Positions 33,690-42,573 of a stretch of 61,694 bases of DNA are shown here, piece after piece (positions within the stretch are counted from its first letter, which is position 1; every line of letters begins with the position of its first letter). The stretch comes from Polyangiaceae bacterium. GTDB lineage: Bacteria; Myxococcota_A; Polyangia; Polyangiales; Polyangiaceae. Below the pieces are notes generated by a model that did not search any database, was not told the origin of the DNA, and saw nothing but the letters and a program-made list of their open reading frames with translations. Location: NCBI GenBank assembly GCA_029266615.1, contig JAQSWN010000040.1:1-61694 (forward strand). Reading direction: 5' to 3'. Position numbers and translations under genes: made by a program.

Positions 33690-35285
33690 TCAAGGGGTCG
33701 GCAACACGAACACATAAAGCGCGGCCGTGCTCGTGAAGCCGACCGTGAAGAGCTTGTTGCCAACGAGCACCGAGTCCATCGGCGTCTTGATCCCCTTCGC
33801 GAGTTGCTTGGCGTTCATGGTGTAAACGCCGTTCTCTTTCTTCATCGTGAGCAGCAGCAGGTCTTCACCCGCGTCACCCAGTGCGCTGCCGATGAGCGCG
33901 CCGTAGCTCAGCAAGAAGCCGGCCTTGTAGTACTCGCCGCACAGGGCGCCGGTCGTGTCGAACGCGAGCCCGAGCGGGGACCTATGACCGGTGATGCCAG
34001 CGAGACCGGCGACGACGGGAGCCGGCTCCGCGTTGCGATCCGCACGGCCGACGTTGGCGGCCGGACCCAGGTTCTTGATCGGATCCGTGAAGGGCGTTGC
34101 CGGCTTCGCGGGGAACATGGCGTCGTACTTGTAGGAGCCGTTCTTGACCGAGCCGTAGCCGGTGTTGAGGCGCTTGTCGCCCGCCGGAACGTATGCCGGG
34201 TCCAAGACGGGGTTGTCGACGTCGCCGAAGCGCCACGGAAAGCCGTAGTGCTTGCCCTGCTCGAGGAAGTTCACCTCGTCGGGCAAGTCGATATCTGGCC
34301 CGTTCTCGGCGCCGAACAGGTCGCCGTCCGCGTTGAAAGCGAGGTCGAACGTGTTACGCGTACCGTCCGCGAACAAGTACGGCTGCAGCGCGGCTTCGTC
34401 GTTCTTCAAGTCCGTCGGCGTCACCGCCGAGACCTTGAAGATGGCGGAGCTGAGGGGCACCTCACGGAGATTGGCCTCCGGCTCACCGTGCTCCGTGCGC
34501 GAGCCGCTGCTGAGGTACAGCGTCTGCCCATCCGCCGAGATTGCGATGCTCGAGAACGTGTGGTCGTAGTCGGTGCCCCCGGCTTGGAAGCCTTGGCTGG
34601 TGGTTACCAGCGTCGTCCAGGTGCGCGGCGCCCCCGCGGCGCCCGGCGTGCCCTTCTTGATGTTGACGCCCACGTTCGCCCCGCTCTGCGCGGCGAGCAC
34701 GTACAGGTTGCCGTCCTTGTCGAAGGCGATGCCGCGGTGGTCGTTGTAGGCGCCGTTGGGCTCGTAGCCCGAGTTGTAGGCGGCGACGGTCGTGATGGGC
34801 GCCGTCGCGGCGGTGGTCGGCAGCGGCAGGTTCGGGTCGAAGCTCGACATTCCTCCGTCCTGCTTGAGGAGGACGACGACCTTGCCGACCGGATCGTAGG
34901 CCATCTTCGTGAAGCCCTTGGCGTCGGCGTATTTGAACGCGCTGATGTCCGTCGCGTCCACGGTGAGGCCAGAGCCGTTGACGGCCGTGACCGGCTTGCA
35001 CGCCGGCGCGCCCGTGCCGCCGCCCGCCGTGCCACCGGAACCGCCGGCTCCCGCGGCATTGGTGCCGCCTGCGCCCGCTGTGCCGCCGGCCGTGCCTGCG
35101 CCGCTCGCCGCGCTGCTGCCCGCGGCGCCAGCGCTGCCACCAGCCGAGGTTCCAGCGCTCGTATTACCGGCGCCGGCAGTCGGTTGACCGCCAGGCGGTG
35201 GGGTCGTGCCATCACCGCACGCGGCGAAGCCGATGACGGTCGCGACCGCCACCAAAATTGCGGAGCTATACGTTGCGCGATTCAT
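33690..35285 (-). CDS. Glucose/sorbosone dehydrogenase-like lipoprotein
   Basis: The 531-residue protein has lipobox FAAC (Cys23) and a Gly/Ala/Ser/Thr linker to about residue 90. The body is a six-bladed GSDH-like propeller: NDHRGIAFDKDGNLYVL, SSIAISADGQTLYLSSG, NTFDLAFNADGDLFGAENGP, LPDEVNFLEQGKHYGFPW and SPLGLAFDTTGALCGEYY. The DEVN and NYGFPW-type motifs match PQQ-dependent soluble glucose dehydrogenases. It would oxidise an aldose to its lactone outside the cytoplasm. It is second in the unit, between the FG-GAP lipoprotein and the di-haem lipoprotein. PQQ binding is inferred. Confidence 0.85.
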   Translation of the reverse strand: MNRATYSSAILVAVATVIGFAACGDGTTPPPGGQPTAGAGNTSAGTSAGGSAGAAGSSAASGAGTAGGTAGAGGTNAAGAGGSGGTAGGGTGAPACKPVTAVNGSGLTVDATDISAFKYADAKGFTKMAYDPVGKVVVLLKQDGGMSSFDPNLPLPTTAATAPITTVAAYNSGYEPNGAYNDHRGIAFDKDGNLYVLAAQSGANVGVNIKKGTPGAAGAPRTWTTLVTTSQGFQAGGTDYDHTFSSIAISADGQTLYLSSGSRTEHGEPEANLREVPLSSAIFKVSAVTPTDLKNDEAALQPYLFADGTRNTFDLAFNADGDLFGAENGPDIDLPDEVNFLEQGKHYGFPWRFGDVDNPVLDPAYVPAGDKRLNTGYGSVKNGSYKYDAMFPAKPATPFTDPIKNLGPAANVGRADRNAEPAPVVAGLAGITGHRSPLGLAFDTTGALCGEYYKAGFLLSYGALIGSALGDAGEDLLLLTMKKENGVYTMNAKQLAKGIKTPMDSVLVGNKLFTVGFTSTAALYVFVLPTP

Positions 35286-35306
35286 GAAGTCTCTTTTCCG
35301 ACCCAG

Positions 35307-36995
35307 TCACTGACCGAAGTAGACGAACAAGCCTTTTTTGTTCGCCGTGCACATATCCATGACGCCGTCCGTGTCCACGTGGCCGACGGCTAGCTGCCGA
35401 CCGACGCCCGCCGGGTCGTTCGACGTGTCGATAGGGTGCGGCTCGAACGTGACCGAGCCGGCGAAGCTCGGCGTGTTGCGCTTGATCTTGAATACGTAGG
35501 AAACGGGCACGCCTTGCAGATCCGGATCGCCGTAGCCGTCCGGATGAGCGAAGCGCATCTTGCCGACGACCACGTCCGGGATGTCGTCGCCGTCCATGTC
35601 CGTGACCTGCATGGCGTGCGGCTGAGAGAAGCCGATGCCGCCGTACATGGCCTTCTCGGCCGCTTCCGGCCCGCCCACGAACTTGTGCTTCGTGAACGTC
35701 ATCAGGTTCATGCCGTTGTTCTCCCACCAAGAGATGCCGGTGCGATGCGCAAAGTCGGCCGAGATGACGTCGTTGTCACCGTCACCGTCCACGTCTGCCG
35801 CGTACATGTGCGAGCCCCCGAGCTCGCCACCGTCGTTACCGGTGCCGCCGTAGAGCAGCACCTGAGTCCAAGCGCCCATGTTCGGCGTCGCCGCGGTCAC
35901 GTCGGTCCAAATGCCGCCGCGCTCGAGCAAGTCCGGCTTGCCGTCTCCATTCACGTCGCCGAAGCCGAGGCCGTGGAGCCAGCCCGTTTCGCCTTCGAAC
36001 GGGAACTCGTAGGCGCGCGTCACGGCGCGGAACTGCCACGACTGCGTGGGGTTGGTCCAGTCCGGGTTGAAGTAGTAACCCTTGGTCTTGAGCGGGTTAC
36101 AGCCTTTGCAAGCGCCGAAGATCTCGGGCTTGCCGTCCCCGTTCACGTCCACCAAACCGTGCTGCTCCAGCCGCACGTCGGTGTGAATCGCGTAGGGCTG
36201 CCACATCGCGGTGGAGGCGGCCGCGCCGCCCGGGTTCTTGTACCAGAACGCGGTGGCGTGAGCTTGGGGCTTGGGGTTCGGCTGCGGCGTCTTGTTCTCG
36301 TCCACGTCGCAGCTGGCGATGTTGATGATGTCGGTGTTGCCATCGCCATCCATGTCGAACGGGTAGCAAGCCCAATCATCCGAAACACCGGTAACGAGCT
36401 CGGGCGCTAGCCCGTCGCGTGGTAGGTCATCGTGGCCGCCCCGATAGATATGCTCTTTCAGTGGCACGGGCGCGCCTGCGGCGTCACGGAATGGGCCTTC
36501 GTACCAACGCCGGCCCGCCGAGACGTCGGGGATACCATCGTTGTTGTAGTCGGCGATCGAGCAGCTCTCCGCGAGGAAGCGCGTGTGGAGCGTGACCTTT
36601 TGGTAGGTGAGCGTGCCGGCCTTCTTAGCTACCGCCGAGCCCTGGGCCGGCCAGGTCCCGGTGATCGTGTAGTTCTTGCCGCCGCTCGGCGGCGTGCCGC
36701 CCGCGCCGTTGCCGGCGGTCGTGCCAGTACCGCCGCCGGGAATCGCTCCTGTGCCCGCGGTGGTGCTGCCGGTGCCACCCGTAGCAGGCGCATTGCCGGT
36801 GCCGCTGCCGCCGACTCCGGGCGTGTTGCCGGTGCCAGGCACGTTGCCGGTGCCGGGCGCGTTGCCACTCCCTTGACCGCCGTTCGCACCCGGGGTCGCG
36901 GATTCGAATCCGCATGCGACCGTGAGGCCCGTGCCTGCGGCGAGCGCCAAGAGAATCCAACGCCAGGTCTGTGCATGCTGGTTATGTGTTGCCAC
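35307..36995 (-). CDS. FG-GAP/VCBS-repeat lipoprotein
   Basis: GTG 36995 is chosen because AAGGA lies seven bases upstream, and the longer frame buries the signal peptide; this gives 562 residues. Lipobox TVAC (Cys28), then a Gly/Thr/Pro linker of about 75 residues. The C-terminal part has repeated Ca-binding FG-GAP motifs: FDMDGDGNTDIINIA, VDVNGDGKPEIFGA, DVNGDGKPDLLERG, ADVDGDGDNDVISAD, TDMDGDDIPDVVVG. These form a seven-bladed propeller. It is the first gene of the leftward unit and probably binds sugar or cell-surface material. Confidence 0.85.
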   Translation of the reverse strand: MATHNQHAQTWRWILLALAAGTGLTVACGFESATPGANGGQGSGNAPGTGNVPGTGNTPGVGGSGTGNAPATGGTGSTTAGTGAIPGGGTGTTAGNGAGGTPPSGGKNYTITGTWPAQGSAVAKKAGTLTYQKVTLHTRFLAESCSIADYNNDGIPDVSAGRRWYEGPFRDAAGAPVPLKEHIYRGGHDDLPRDGLAPELVTGVSDDWACYPFDMDGDGNTDIINIASCDVDENKTPQPNPKPQAHATAFWYKNPGGAAASTAMWQPYAIHTDVRLEQHGLVDVNGDGKPEIFGACKGCNPLKTKGYYFNPDWTNPTQSWQFRAVTRAYEFPFEGETGWLHGLGFGDVNGDGKPDLLERGGIWTDVTAATPNMGAWTQVLLYGGTGNDGGELGGSHMYAADVDGDGDNDVISADFAHRTGISWWENNGMNLMTFTKHKFVGGPEAAEKAMYGGIGFSQPHAMQVTDMDGDDIPDVVVGKMRFAHPDGYGDPDLQGVPVSYVFKIKRNTPSFAGSVTFEPHPIDTSNDPAGVGRQLAVGHVDTDGVMDMCTANKKGLFVYFGQ

Positions 36996-37396
36996 GGTGC
37001 GTCCTTCTCGTTCCCACAGGTCTGAGGCTCGTGCCGAAGCCCCGATGCGCCTAACGGAGGCGGGCCGTTTCCAGCGCAAAAACCCCGCATTCGCGCTCAG
37101 AAGGCGCGTCTAGCGAACGGTCAAGCGCTTCCACTTTCGTTCTATGTCCTTCTCGGCGAAGAAATGTTGAGAAAATCCGCGCACCGCGCAGCGCCCGTTT
37201 CGAAGCCGCAATTTCAGCCGCCTCGGTTTCCGCGACCGTTGCGGCACGACGCGACACATCGCGATTGATGGCCACCGCGTGAGCCTCCTTCTTTAAGGAC
37301 ACGTGCCCGTCCGCTGTTGGGTGATCAAGGGACACAAGTAACGACACCGAGAGGCGCGCCAAGGGACACGAAGGCGGACGAGAAAGACGAGGACCG
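36996..37396. promoter_or_regulatory. Divergent promoter region of the sugar locus
   Basis: This 401-bp region separates the leftward GSDH unit from the rightward porin unit. CAAGGGACAC occurs at 37326-37335 and 37360-37369 in direct orientation, 34 bp apart, with a related AAGGACACG near 37298. They lie 28-70 bp upstream of the porin start, so they may be operator sites. No regulator gene lies within the locus. No ORF is supported. Confidence 0.45.
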
Positions 37397-38632
37397 GTGA
37401 AGAAACGGGCGTTCGGAGTGACCGCGGCGACTCCGGCCAAGGCGGACGTGGTCTTCTACGAGAAGGACAACTGGTCCGTTTACACGCGCGGGCTCATCGC
37501 GACTCACTATCAGTACGCGTTCGGCGATGGTGATCCGGCGGCCGCACAAGGCGTTCTCGTCGGCGGCAAGATTCTTCCCGGCGCGGCGACCGACCCGATC
37601 AATCAGAAACTCAAGCTTTCTCGTATCCGAAGCGGATTCATCGGCACCCAGCTCGGGGTGGGCGTCCGCCGCATCATTTCGGACCGCGTGAAGGTGGACT
37701 CCCTCATCGCGATCAACCTCGCGGACGTGAGCTCCAATCGGAACCAAGAGATCAACAAGAGCGTGGACGTGCGCGAAGCGTGGGCCGCGGTGGAGACGCC
37801 GGTCGGTACCTTCAAGTTCGGCCGCCAGTTCATGATCTTCGGCTCCGGCTCGGCTCCGGTGGTGATGATTTCGCACAAGTACGGCGTGGGTAACCCCTGC
37901 TTCGTGAACTTCCCGACCATTGCGTGCGCCTCCGTCGGCGCGGGCGCCCTCTACGCGGGGTTCGACGCGCAGCTACGGTACGAGACTCCACGCTTCGCCG
38001 GCCTGCAATTTCAGGTCGCCGCTTCGGATCCGTGGATCGGCCCAGGCTATCAGATGACGTCTACCCCCCGCTTCGACGCGGAGCTGAACCTGGACCTAAA
38101 GTTCGGTGACACCGGTCGCGTGCGCGCCTTCGCGCAGGGCGTGACCCAGACCATCAAGCGCCGCAACGTGGACCTCTCCCTCACCACCGGCACTGTGATG
38201 GGCGGCATGGGAACGGCCGTGCTCGAGGTGGCGGGCTTGGCGATCGGCGGCGGCGGATGGCAGTGCAAGGGCTGCGGCACTCGCCAGGTGTTCGAGGTCG
38301 GGGTGGATAGCGCGAACCCGCTCGCCTACGACAACACCACGTTCGATCTTCGCACCGCGCGCGGGTTCTTCGGCAACGCGGGCTACACGTTCTACGACTT
38401 CACGCTCGCGGCCGGCGCGGGCGCGGCGTACGTGCGGCCGACCGTGAGCGACGCGGCGGCCAACACGCCCGTCTCCGTGCTCAAGTCCTCGACGGAGTAC
38501 CACGTCACCTTCACCAAGAAGATCGATGCGATCGCGCTCATCGCCGAGTACATGCACTGGAAGAACACCTGGCATTTCGGCGAGAAGCAGGACGTGACGT
38601 ATACGGGTCTCGGCGCGAACTTCGTCTGGTAA
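37397..38632 (+). CDS. Outer-membrane porin
   Basis: The 411-residue protein ends in Phe-Val-Trp, an aromatic C-terminus as needed by the BAM complex. Alternating beta strands include WSVYTRGLIATHYQYAFG, LGVGVRRIISDRVKVDSLIA, AWAAVETPVGTFKFGRQF, and FIALIAEYMHW-like. It resembles 16-stranded Gram-negative porins. The start is GTG 37397. Only 15 residues precede the likely AKA cleavage site and there is little hydrophobic core, so the N-terminus may be mis-annotated or truncated. It is the first gene of a unit with two SMP-30 lactonases. Confidence 0.8.
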   Translation: MKKRAFGVTAATPAKADVVFYEKDNWSVYTRGLIATHYQYAFGDGDPAAAQGVLVGGKILPGAATDPINQKLKLSRIRSGFIGTQLGVGVRRIISDRVKVDSLIAINLADVSSNRNQEINKSVDVREAWAAVETPVGTFKFGRQFMIFGSGSAPVVMISHKYGVGNPCFVNFPTIACASVGAGALYAGFDAQLRYETPRFAGLQFQVAASDPWIGPGYQMTSTPRFDAELNLDLKFGDTGRVRAFAQGVTQTIKRRNVDLSLTTGTVMGGMGTAVLEVAGLAIGGGGWQCKGCGTRQVFEVGVDSANPLAYDNTTFDLRTARGFFGNAGYTFYDFTLAAGAGAAYVRPTVSDAAANTPVSVLKSSTEYHVTFTKKIDAIALIAEYMHWKNTWHFGEKQDVTYTGLGANFVW

Positions 38633-38645
38633 CCTGTGCGGCGCC

Positions 38646-39521
38646 ATGGCTCCGCGCATTACCAAGCTCGACGTTCCAGTTTCTGTCTTGGGCGAAGGTC
38701 CGGTCTGGTCCGACCGCGACGCTTGCCTCTACTTCGTGGACATCCTGTCGAACCGATTGCAGGCATACTCGCCGGCTGGCGGGCAGTACCGTCAATGGAC
38801 GTTCGAAACGTATGTCGCCTCGCTCGCCGAGTGCAAGAGCGGTGGGCTCGTCTTGAGCTTGGGGGACCGCGTGGTGCGGTTCGATCCGAGTCGGGGCGAA
38901 AGCTCGGTCGAAGAGCTCGTGGTGCTGGAGCGCGACCGCCCCAAGAACCGCCTGAACGACGGCAAGGCCGACGCGTGGGGCAGGTTTTGGGTTGGCTCGA
39001 TTCAGAAGGACGAAACGTCGCCCGACGCGCGCCTGTGGTGCGTCTTGCCTAGCGGCGAAGCGCGGTTGATGCGCGAAGGCATCACCGTCAGTAACTCGAT
39101 CGCCTTCGACGCGGAGCGAGAACGTATGTATTTCGCGGACTCGCCCACGGGATTGATCGAGCAAGCAACGCTCGGAAAGTCCGGGGAGCTCTCCTCTTTC
39201 ACGCCGTTCGCGCGCGCCGGAAAGGGCGCGCCGGACGGCAGCTGCACGGACCGAGAAGGCTACTTGTGGAACGGCGAGTGGGGCGGACACCGCATCTGCC
39301 GCTACGCGCCGGACGGCTCGTTGGACCGCGTGGTGGACATGCCCGTGAGCCGTCCGAGCTGCTGCACCTTCGGCGGCGCCGACTACCGCACCTTGTTCGT
39401 CACTTCGGCCAAGGTCGGCATGTCGGAGGAAGAGCTGCGCAAAGACCCGCACGCGGGCTCGCTCTACAGCGTGGAGCTGGAAGACGCGCAGGGCCTCCCC
39501 GCGGACGTTTTCGGACTCTAA
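38646..39521 (+). CDS. SMP-30/gluconolactonase family protein
   Basis: The 291-residue protein lacks a signal peptide. The six-bladed propeller of this family binds one divalent metal through Glu in LGEGPVW, Asn in RLNDGKAD, Asn in SNSIAFD and Asp in GAPDGSCTD; all are present. It hydrolyses sugar lactones such as glucono-1,5-lactone. It starts 13 bp after the porin stop. It is similar to, and tandem with, the next gene. Confidence 0.9.
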   Translation: MAPRITKLDVPVSVLGEGPVWSDRDACLYFVDILSNRLQAYSPAGGQYRQWTFETYVASLAECKSGGLVLSLGDRVVRFDPSRGESSVEELVVLERDRPKNRLNDGKADAWGRFWVGSIQKDETSPDARLWCVLPSGEARLMREGITVSNSIAFDAERERMYFADSPTGLIEQATLGKSGELSSFTPFARAGKGAPDGSCTDREGYLWNGEWGGHRICRYAPDGSLDRVVDMPVSRPSCCTFGGADYRTLFVTSAKVGMSEEELRKDPHAGSLYSVELEDAQGLPADVFGL

Positions 39522-39535
39522 CGACTCGACGCAAC

Positions 39536-40447
39536 ATGAACCGCACGAACGTTCAGCACGAAATCAAGCCCACCCCCACCGAGGTCCACCAGGTGCTCAC
39601 CGCCAAGATGCAAATTGGCGAGGGCCCGGCCTGGGACTGCCGCAGCCAGCGGCTACTCTGGGTGGATATCGTCGGGCAGGAGCTGAACGTGTTCGACCCG
39701 GCGAGCGGCTCGAACAAGACCTTCAAGCTTCCGGACATCGTCACCTCGGCCTCGCCGCGACGCGACGGCGGCGTGCTGCTCACGCTGCGGCGCAGCTTCG
39801 CGTTCTTCGACCCCACGACGGAAAAGCTAGAAACGCTAGCGGAAGTAGAGCCCGAATTGCCCGGGAACCGCTTCAACGACGGCAAGACGGATCGCCAAGG
39901 GCGGCACTGGGCAGGAACCATGGGCGACGTGGATTGGAACCACCCCCTTGGCAATCTCTATCGCTTCGGCGCAGATCGCCGGCCGGTGAAGGTGGCGAGC
40001 GGCATCTGCTGCAGCAACGGCATCGGCTGGTCCCCCGACGGCAAGACGATGTACTTCTGCGAGAGCTTTGCGTACGTCATCCACCAATACGATTTCGATT
40101 TGGCCACGGGAGAGATCGAAAACCGCCGCCCCTTCGCGACCGTGAACCCAGCGTCGTTCCCGGACGGGCTCACCGTGGACGCGGAGGGTTTCGTGTGGAG
40201 CGCGCAGCCGGTGTTCGGGCGCCTGGTTCGTTATGATCCAGCCGGCAAGATGGAGCGCATCATCGAGCTCCCCGTATCGCGCGGCACGAGCGTGATGTTC
40301 GGCGGCCCCAACCTGGAGACGCTTTTCGTCACGACCATGCGCACCACGCTCGACGAGTCGCAGCTAGCCGAGGAGCCGCTCGCAGGTTGCCTGTTGGCCA
40401 TCACCCCAGGCGTGAAGGGCCTGCCGGAAGAGCCCTTTAACGGCTGA
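39536..40447 (+). CDS. SMP-30/gluconolactonase family protein (second copy)
   Basis: The 303-residue protein starts at ATG 39536, 14 bp after the first SMP-30 gene. Metal-site residues are Glu in IGEGPAWD, Asn in RFNDGKTD, Asn in SNGIGWS and Asp in FPDGLTVD. The sequence is clearly related to the preceding one, though well diverged, so the two probably differ in lactone preference. It has the same overall propeller length. Confidence 0.9.
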   Translation: MNRTNVQHEIKPTPTEVHQVLTAKMQIGEGPAWDCRSQRLLWVDIVGQELNVFDPASGSNKTFKLPDIVTSASPRRDGGVLLTLRRSFAFFDPTTEKLETLAEVEPELPGNRFNDGKTDRQGRHWAGTMGDVDWNHPLGNLYRFGADRRPVKVASGICCSNGIGWSPDGKTMYFCESFAYVIHQYDFDLATGEIENRRPFATVNPASFPDGLTVDAEGFVWSAQPVFGRLVRYDPAGKMERIIELPVSRGTSVMFGGPNLETLFVTTMRTTLDESQLAEEPLAGCLLAITPGVKGLPEEPFNG

Positions 40448-40577
40448 TCGCGCAAGCAATCGAGAAGTCTCGGGAAAGACGCGCAGCGAACGTCATTCCA
40501 AACGCGACATAAAATTGTTGACGATCTCGTGATCGCAGCGGCGGGTCGACGACAAGGTGGGCGTCAGAGGAGTCCCT

Positions 40578-41534
40578 GTGAAGCTCAATTCTCTGGTCGC
40601 CAAGCCCCTGCGTCTGCGCGGCGTTCAACTCGCCGCCCTCGGTTCTATCGCCTTCGTCTCGCAAATCGGTTGCTCGGATGAAGCGGGTCCGCCCGCGGCG
40701 CCACCGTTCGGTAGCAGCGGCACCGCCGCGACTACGGGCGGCACCAGCGGCACGGGCACGGCCGGGACCTCTGCCACCGCCGGCACCGGTACGGGCGGCA
40801 CCTTCGGCACGGCTGGTACCGGTACGGCCGGCACCGGCACGGCCGGTACGTTCGGCACCTCTGGTTCCGCAACGGGCGGCACTGGCGGCACCGGCACGGC
40901 GGGCACGGCTGGCTCGACGGCGGGCACCGGCGGCACTGCCGAGCCTCCCAAGCCCTTCTGCGACACGCAGACAGCGGTCACGCTGCCCTACGAGGTGAAC
41001 AAGAGCTACCAGCTCTCGGAGTGGGGCGGCATTGCCCCGACGCCCGTGACGCCCGGTACGACTGCGCCAACGATTATCACGGTCAACGAGGGAGTCATGC
41101 CCGCCGTGACCGGCTGCGCAACACGCGTTCAAGGCGCGGTTGGCCAGTGCTCCTCGTGGAAGTACACGCCTCCCGTGGCCCCCGCGGAACCAGGACCGTT
41201 GTGGGTGGCGTGGGTGAGGCAATGGGACCCCATGTACCAGGCGCCCGCGATCTGTATGCCCACCACCGCCAAGGCGGTCACCTTCTCCGCGAAGGGCGAA
41301 CTGGGCGGGGAGAAAATCCTCGTCTCGGCTGGCGGCGGCGCGCAGAAGAAGGAAATCACCCTCACTGCAGAGTGGGCAACCTACTTCGTGTCCGTCGACG
41401 GCATCCAATACAACTCGTTCCTCACCGGTGCGGATCAAGGCTTCGCCTGGGAGCTAGCTCCCACCGCTGAGACGCCGTCCTTCGTCTTCTACCTCGACAA
41501 CCTCCAGTGGGTCGCGGAGGCACCGGCCGAATGA
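40578..41534 (+). CDS. Lipoprotein with Gly/Thr linker and CIA30-like domain
   Basis: GTG 40578 has AGGAG five bases upstream; this gives 318 residues. Lipobox QIGC (Cys32) follows a hydrophobic stretch, and a Gly/Thr/Ala linker of about 90 residues precedes a globular domain. Motifs include AVTFSAKGELGGEKILVSA and ITLTAEWATYFVSVDGIQYN, then PSFVFYLDNLQW. The closing VFYLDNLQW strand is that of CIA30/CBM-type folds, as in the proteins at 1-884 and 1359. It ends the rightward unit just before a strong terminator. Confidence 0.8.
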   Translation: MKLNSLVAKPLRLRGVQLAALGSIAFVSQIGCSDEAGPPAAPPFGSSGTAATTGGTSGTGTAGTSATAGTGTGGTFGTAGTGTAGTGTAGTFGTSGSATGGTGGTGTAGTAGSTAGTGGTAEPPKPFCDTQTAVTLPYEVNKSYQLSEWGGIAPTPVTPGTTAPTIITVNEGVMPAVTGCATRVQGAVGQCSSWKYTPPVAPAEPGPLWVAWVRQWDPMYQAPAICMPTTAKAVTFSAKGELGGEKILVSAGGGAQKKEITLTAEWATYFVSVDGIQYNSFLTGADQGFAWELAPTAETPSFVFYLDNLQWVAEAPAE

Positions 41535-41554
41535 GGCTGGCTCCGTAAGGTCCG

Positions 41555-41595
41555 AAAAGGGCGTGTGCCGCGAGGTGCGCGCCTTTTTCGTTTTC
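41555..41595 (+). terminator. Strong intrinsic terminator
   Basis: AAAAGGGCGTGTGCC pairs with GGTGCGCGCCTTTTT across a GCGA tetraloop, a stem of about 15 bp with G-U pairs and few mismatches, followed by a T-run (TTTTTCGTTTT). It starts 21 bp after the lipoprotein stop. It covers the GTG at 41563 of the next ORF, arguing for a later start there. Confidence 0.8.
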
Positions 41596-41622
41596 GGCCA
41601 GCGGCCGGCCGCGCTTCACTCG

Positions 41623-42507
41623 GTGAGCGTGGAACGAGAAACGGTCGAGGTCACCTGCGAGCTCGTTGCTGCGCTGATCGGGCAGCAGTTTCCGCAATGG
41701 TCGGCTCAGGTCGTCGAGCGAGTGACGCCCGGCGGTTGGGACAACCACACGTTTCGCCTCGGCGACAGCTTGCTCGTACGCCTGCCCAGCGCCCAGCGCT
41801 ACGTAGCTCAGGTTCAGAAAGAGCATCGTTGGTTGCCGGTGCTCGCGAAGGAGCTTCCGCTACCGATCCCGGTGCCGCTGGCTCTCGGGCAGCCAGGTCT
41901 CGGTTACGAATGGCCCTGGTCCGTGTACCGTTGGCTACAAGGCGAGCCTGCCACTTCGACCAACGTTGCGAGCATGGATGAGCTGGCCATCGATCTGGCG
42001 AGCTTCCTTCGCGCTCTTCAACGAATCGATGCAACGGATGGGCCCCCGCCCGGCGAGCACAACTTCTTTCGTGGCGGTTCACTAGCTACGTACGATCAGC
42101 AAACGCGAGCCGCCGTGGCCGCGCTCGAAGGCGAGCTCGATTCGGCTGCACTCTTGCGTATTTGGGAGAGCGCGCTCGACGCGACGTGCTCCGGCTTAAT
42201 CAGCTTCATGCATGGCGACATAGCCGCGAGCAACCTGCTCGTTCATGGCGGGCGTCTCGCAGCCGTGATCGACTTCGGGAGCATGGGCGTCGGCGACGTC
42301 GCGTGCGACCTCACCATCGCGTGGACCTTCTTCACCGGCTCCGCTCGTCAATCTTTTCTGTCTGGAGTCACGACCGACGAGTCAACCTGGAGGCGGGCAC
42401 AGGGGTGGGCGCTTTGGAAAGCGCTCATCCTCCTGGCATGGCGGCACGGTCCTCAAGAAGCCGTCGCCGACGCGCGCCGGGTGCTGGGCGAGGTGCTGGC
42501 GGGCTAG
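41623..42507 (+). CDS. Aminoglycoside phosphotransferase (APH) family kinase
   Basis: GTG 41623 is chosen because the GTG at 41563 lies within a terminator stem; this gives 294 residues. Key motifs are the Gly-rich-like TPGGWDNHTFRLGD, YVAQVQKEHRWLPVLAKELP, YRWLQGEPAT, the catalytic HGDIAASNLLV and metal-binding IDFGSMGVGDVACD. These match the macrolide/aminoglycoside phosphotransferase-like group. Many members are not resistance enzymes, and its substrate is unknown. It is transcribed alone. Confidence 0.85.
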   Translation: MSVERETVEVTCELVAALIGQQFPQWSAQVVERVTPGGWDNHTFRLGDSLLVRLPSAQRYVAQVQKEHRWLPVLAKELPLPIPVPLALGQPGLGYEWPWSVYRWLQGEPATSTNVASMDELAIDLASFLRALQRIDATDGPPPGEHNFFRGGSLATYDQQTRAAVAALEGELDSAALLRIWESALDATCSGLISFMHGDIAASNLLVHGGRLAAVIDFGSMGVGDVACDLTIAWTFFTGSARQSFLSGVTTDESTWRRAQGWALWKALILLAWRHGPQEAVADARRVLGEVLAG

Positions 42508-42573
42508 GCGCTCGATCGCGGACGAGTCGACGGGAGGCGCCGATCGTCACTGTGCGGCGCACCACAGGGCTGC

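Noticed and set aside
33567..35393. 608-codon plus-strand frame opposite the GSDH lipoprotein
   Set aside because: It is fully explained by antisense reading of a real coding frame with high third-position GC; composition is Arg/Val/Ala-rich without domain signs.
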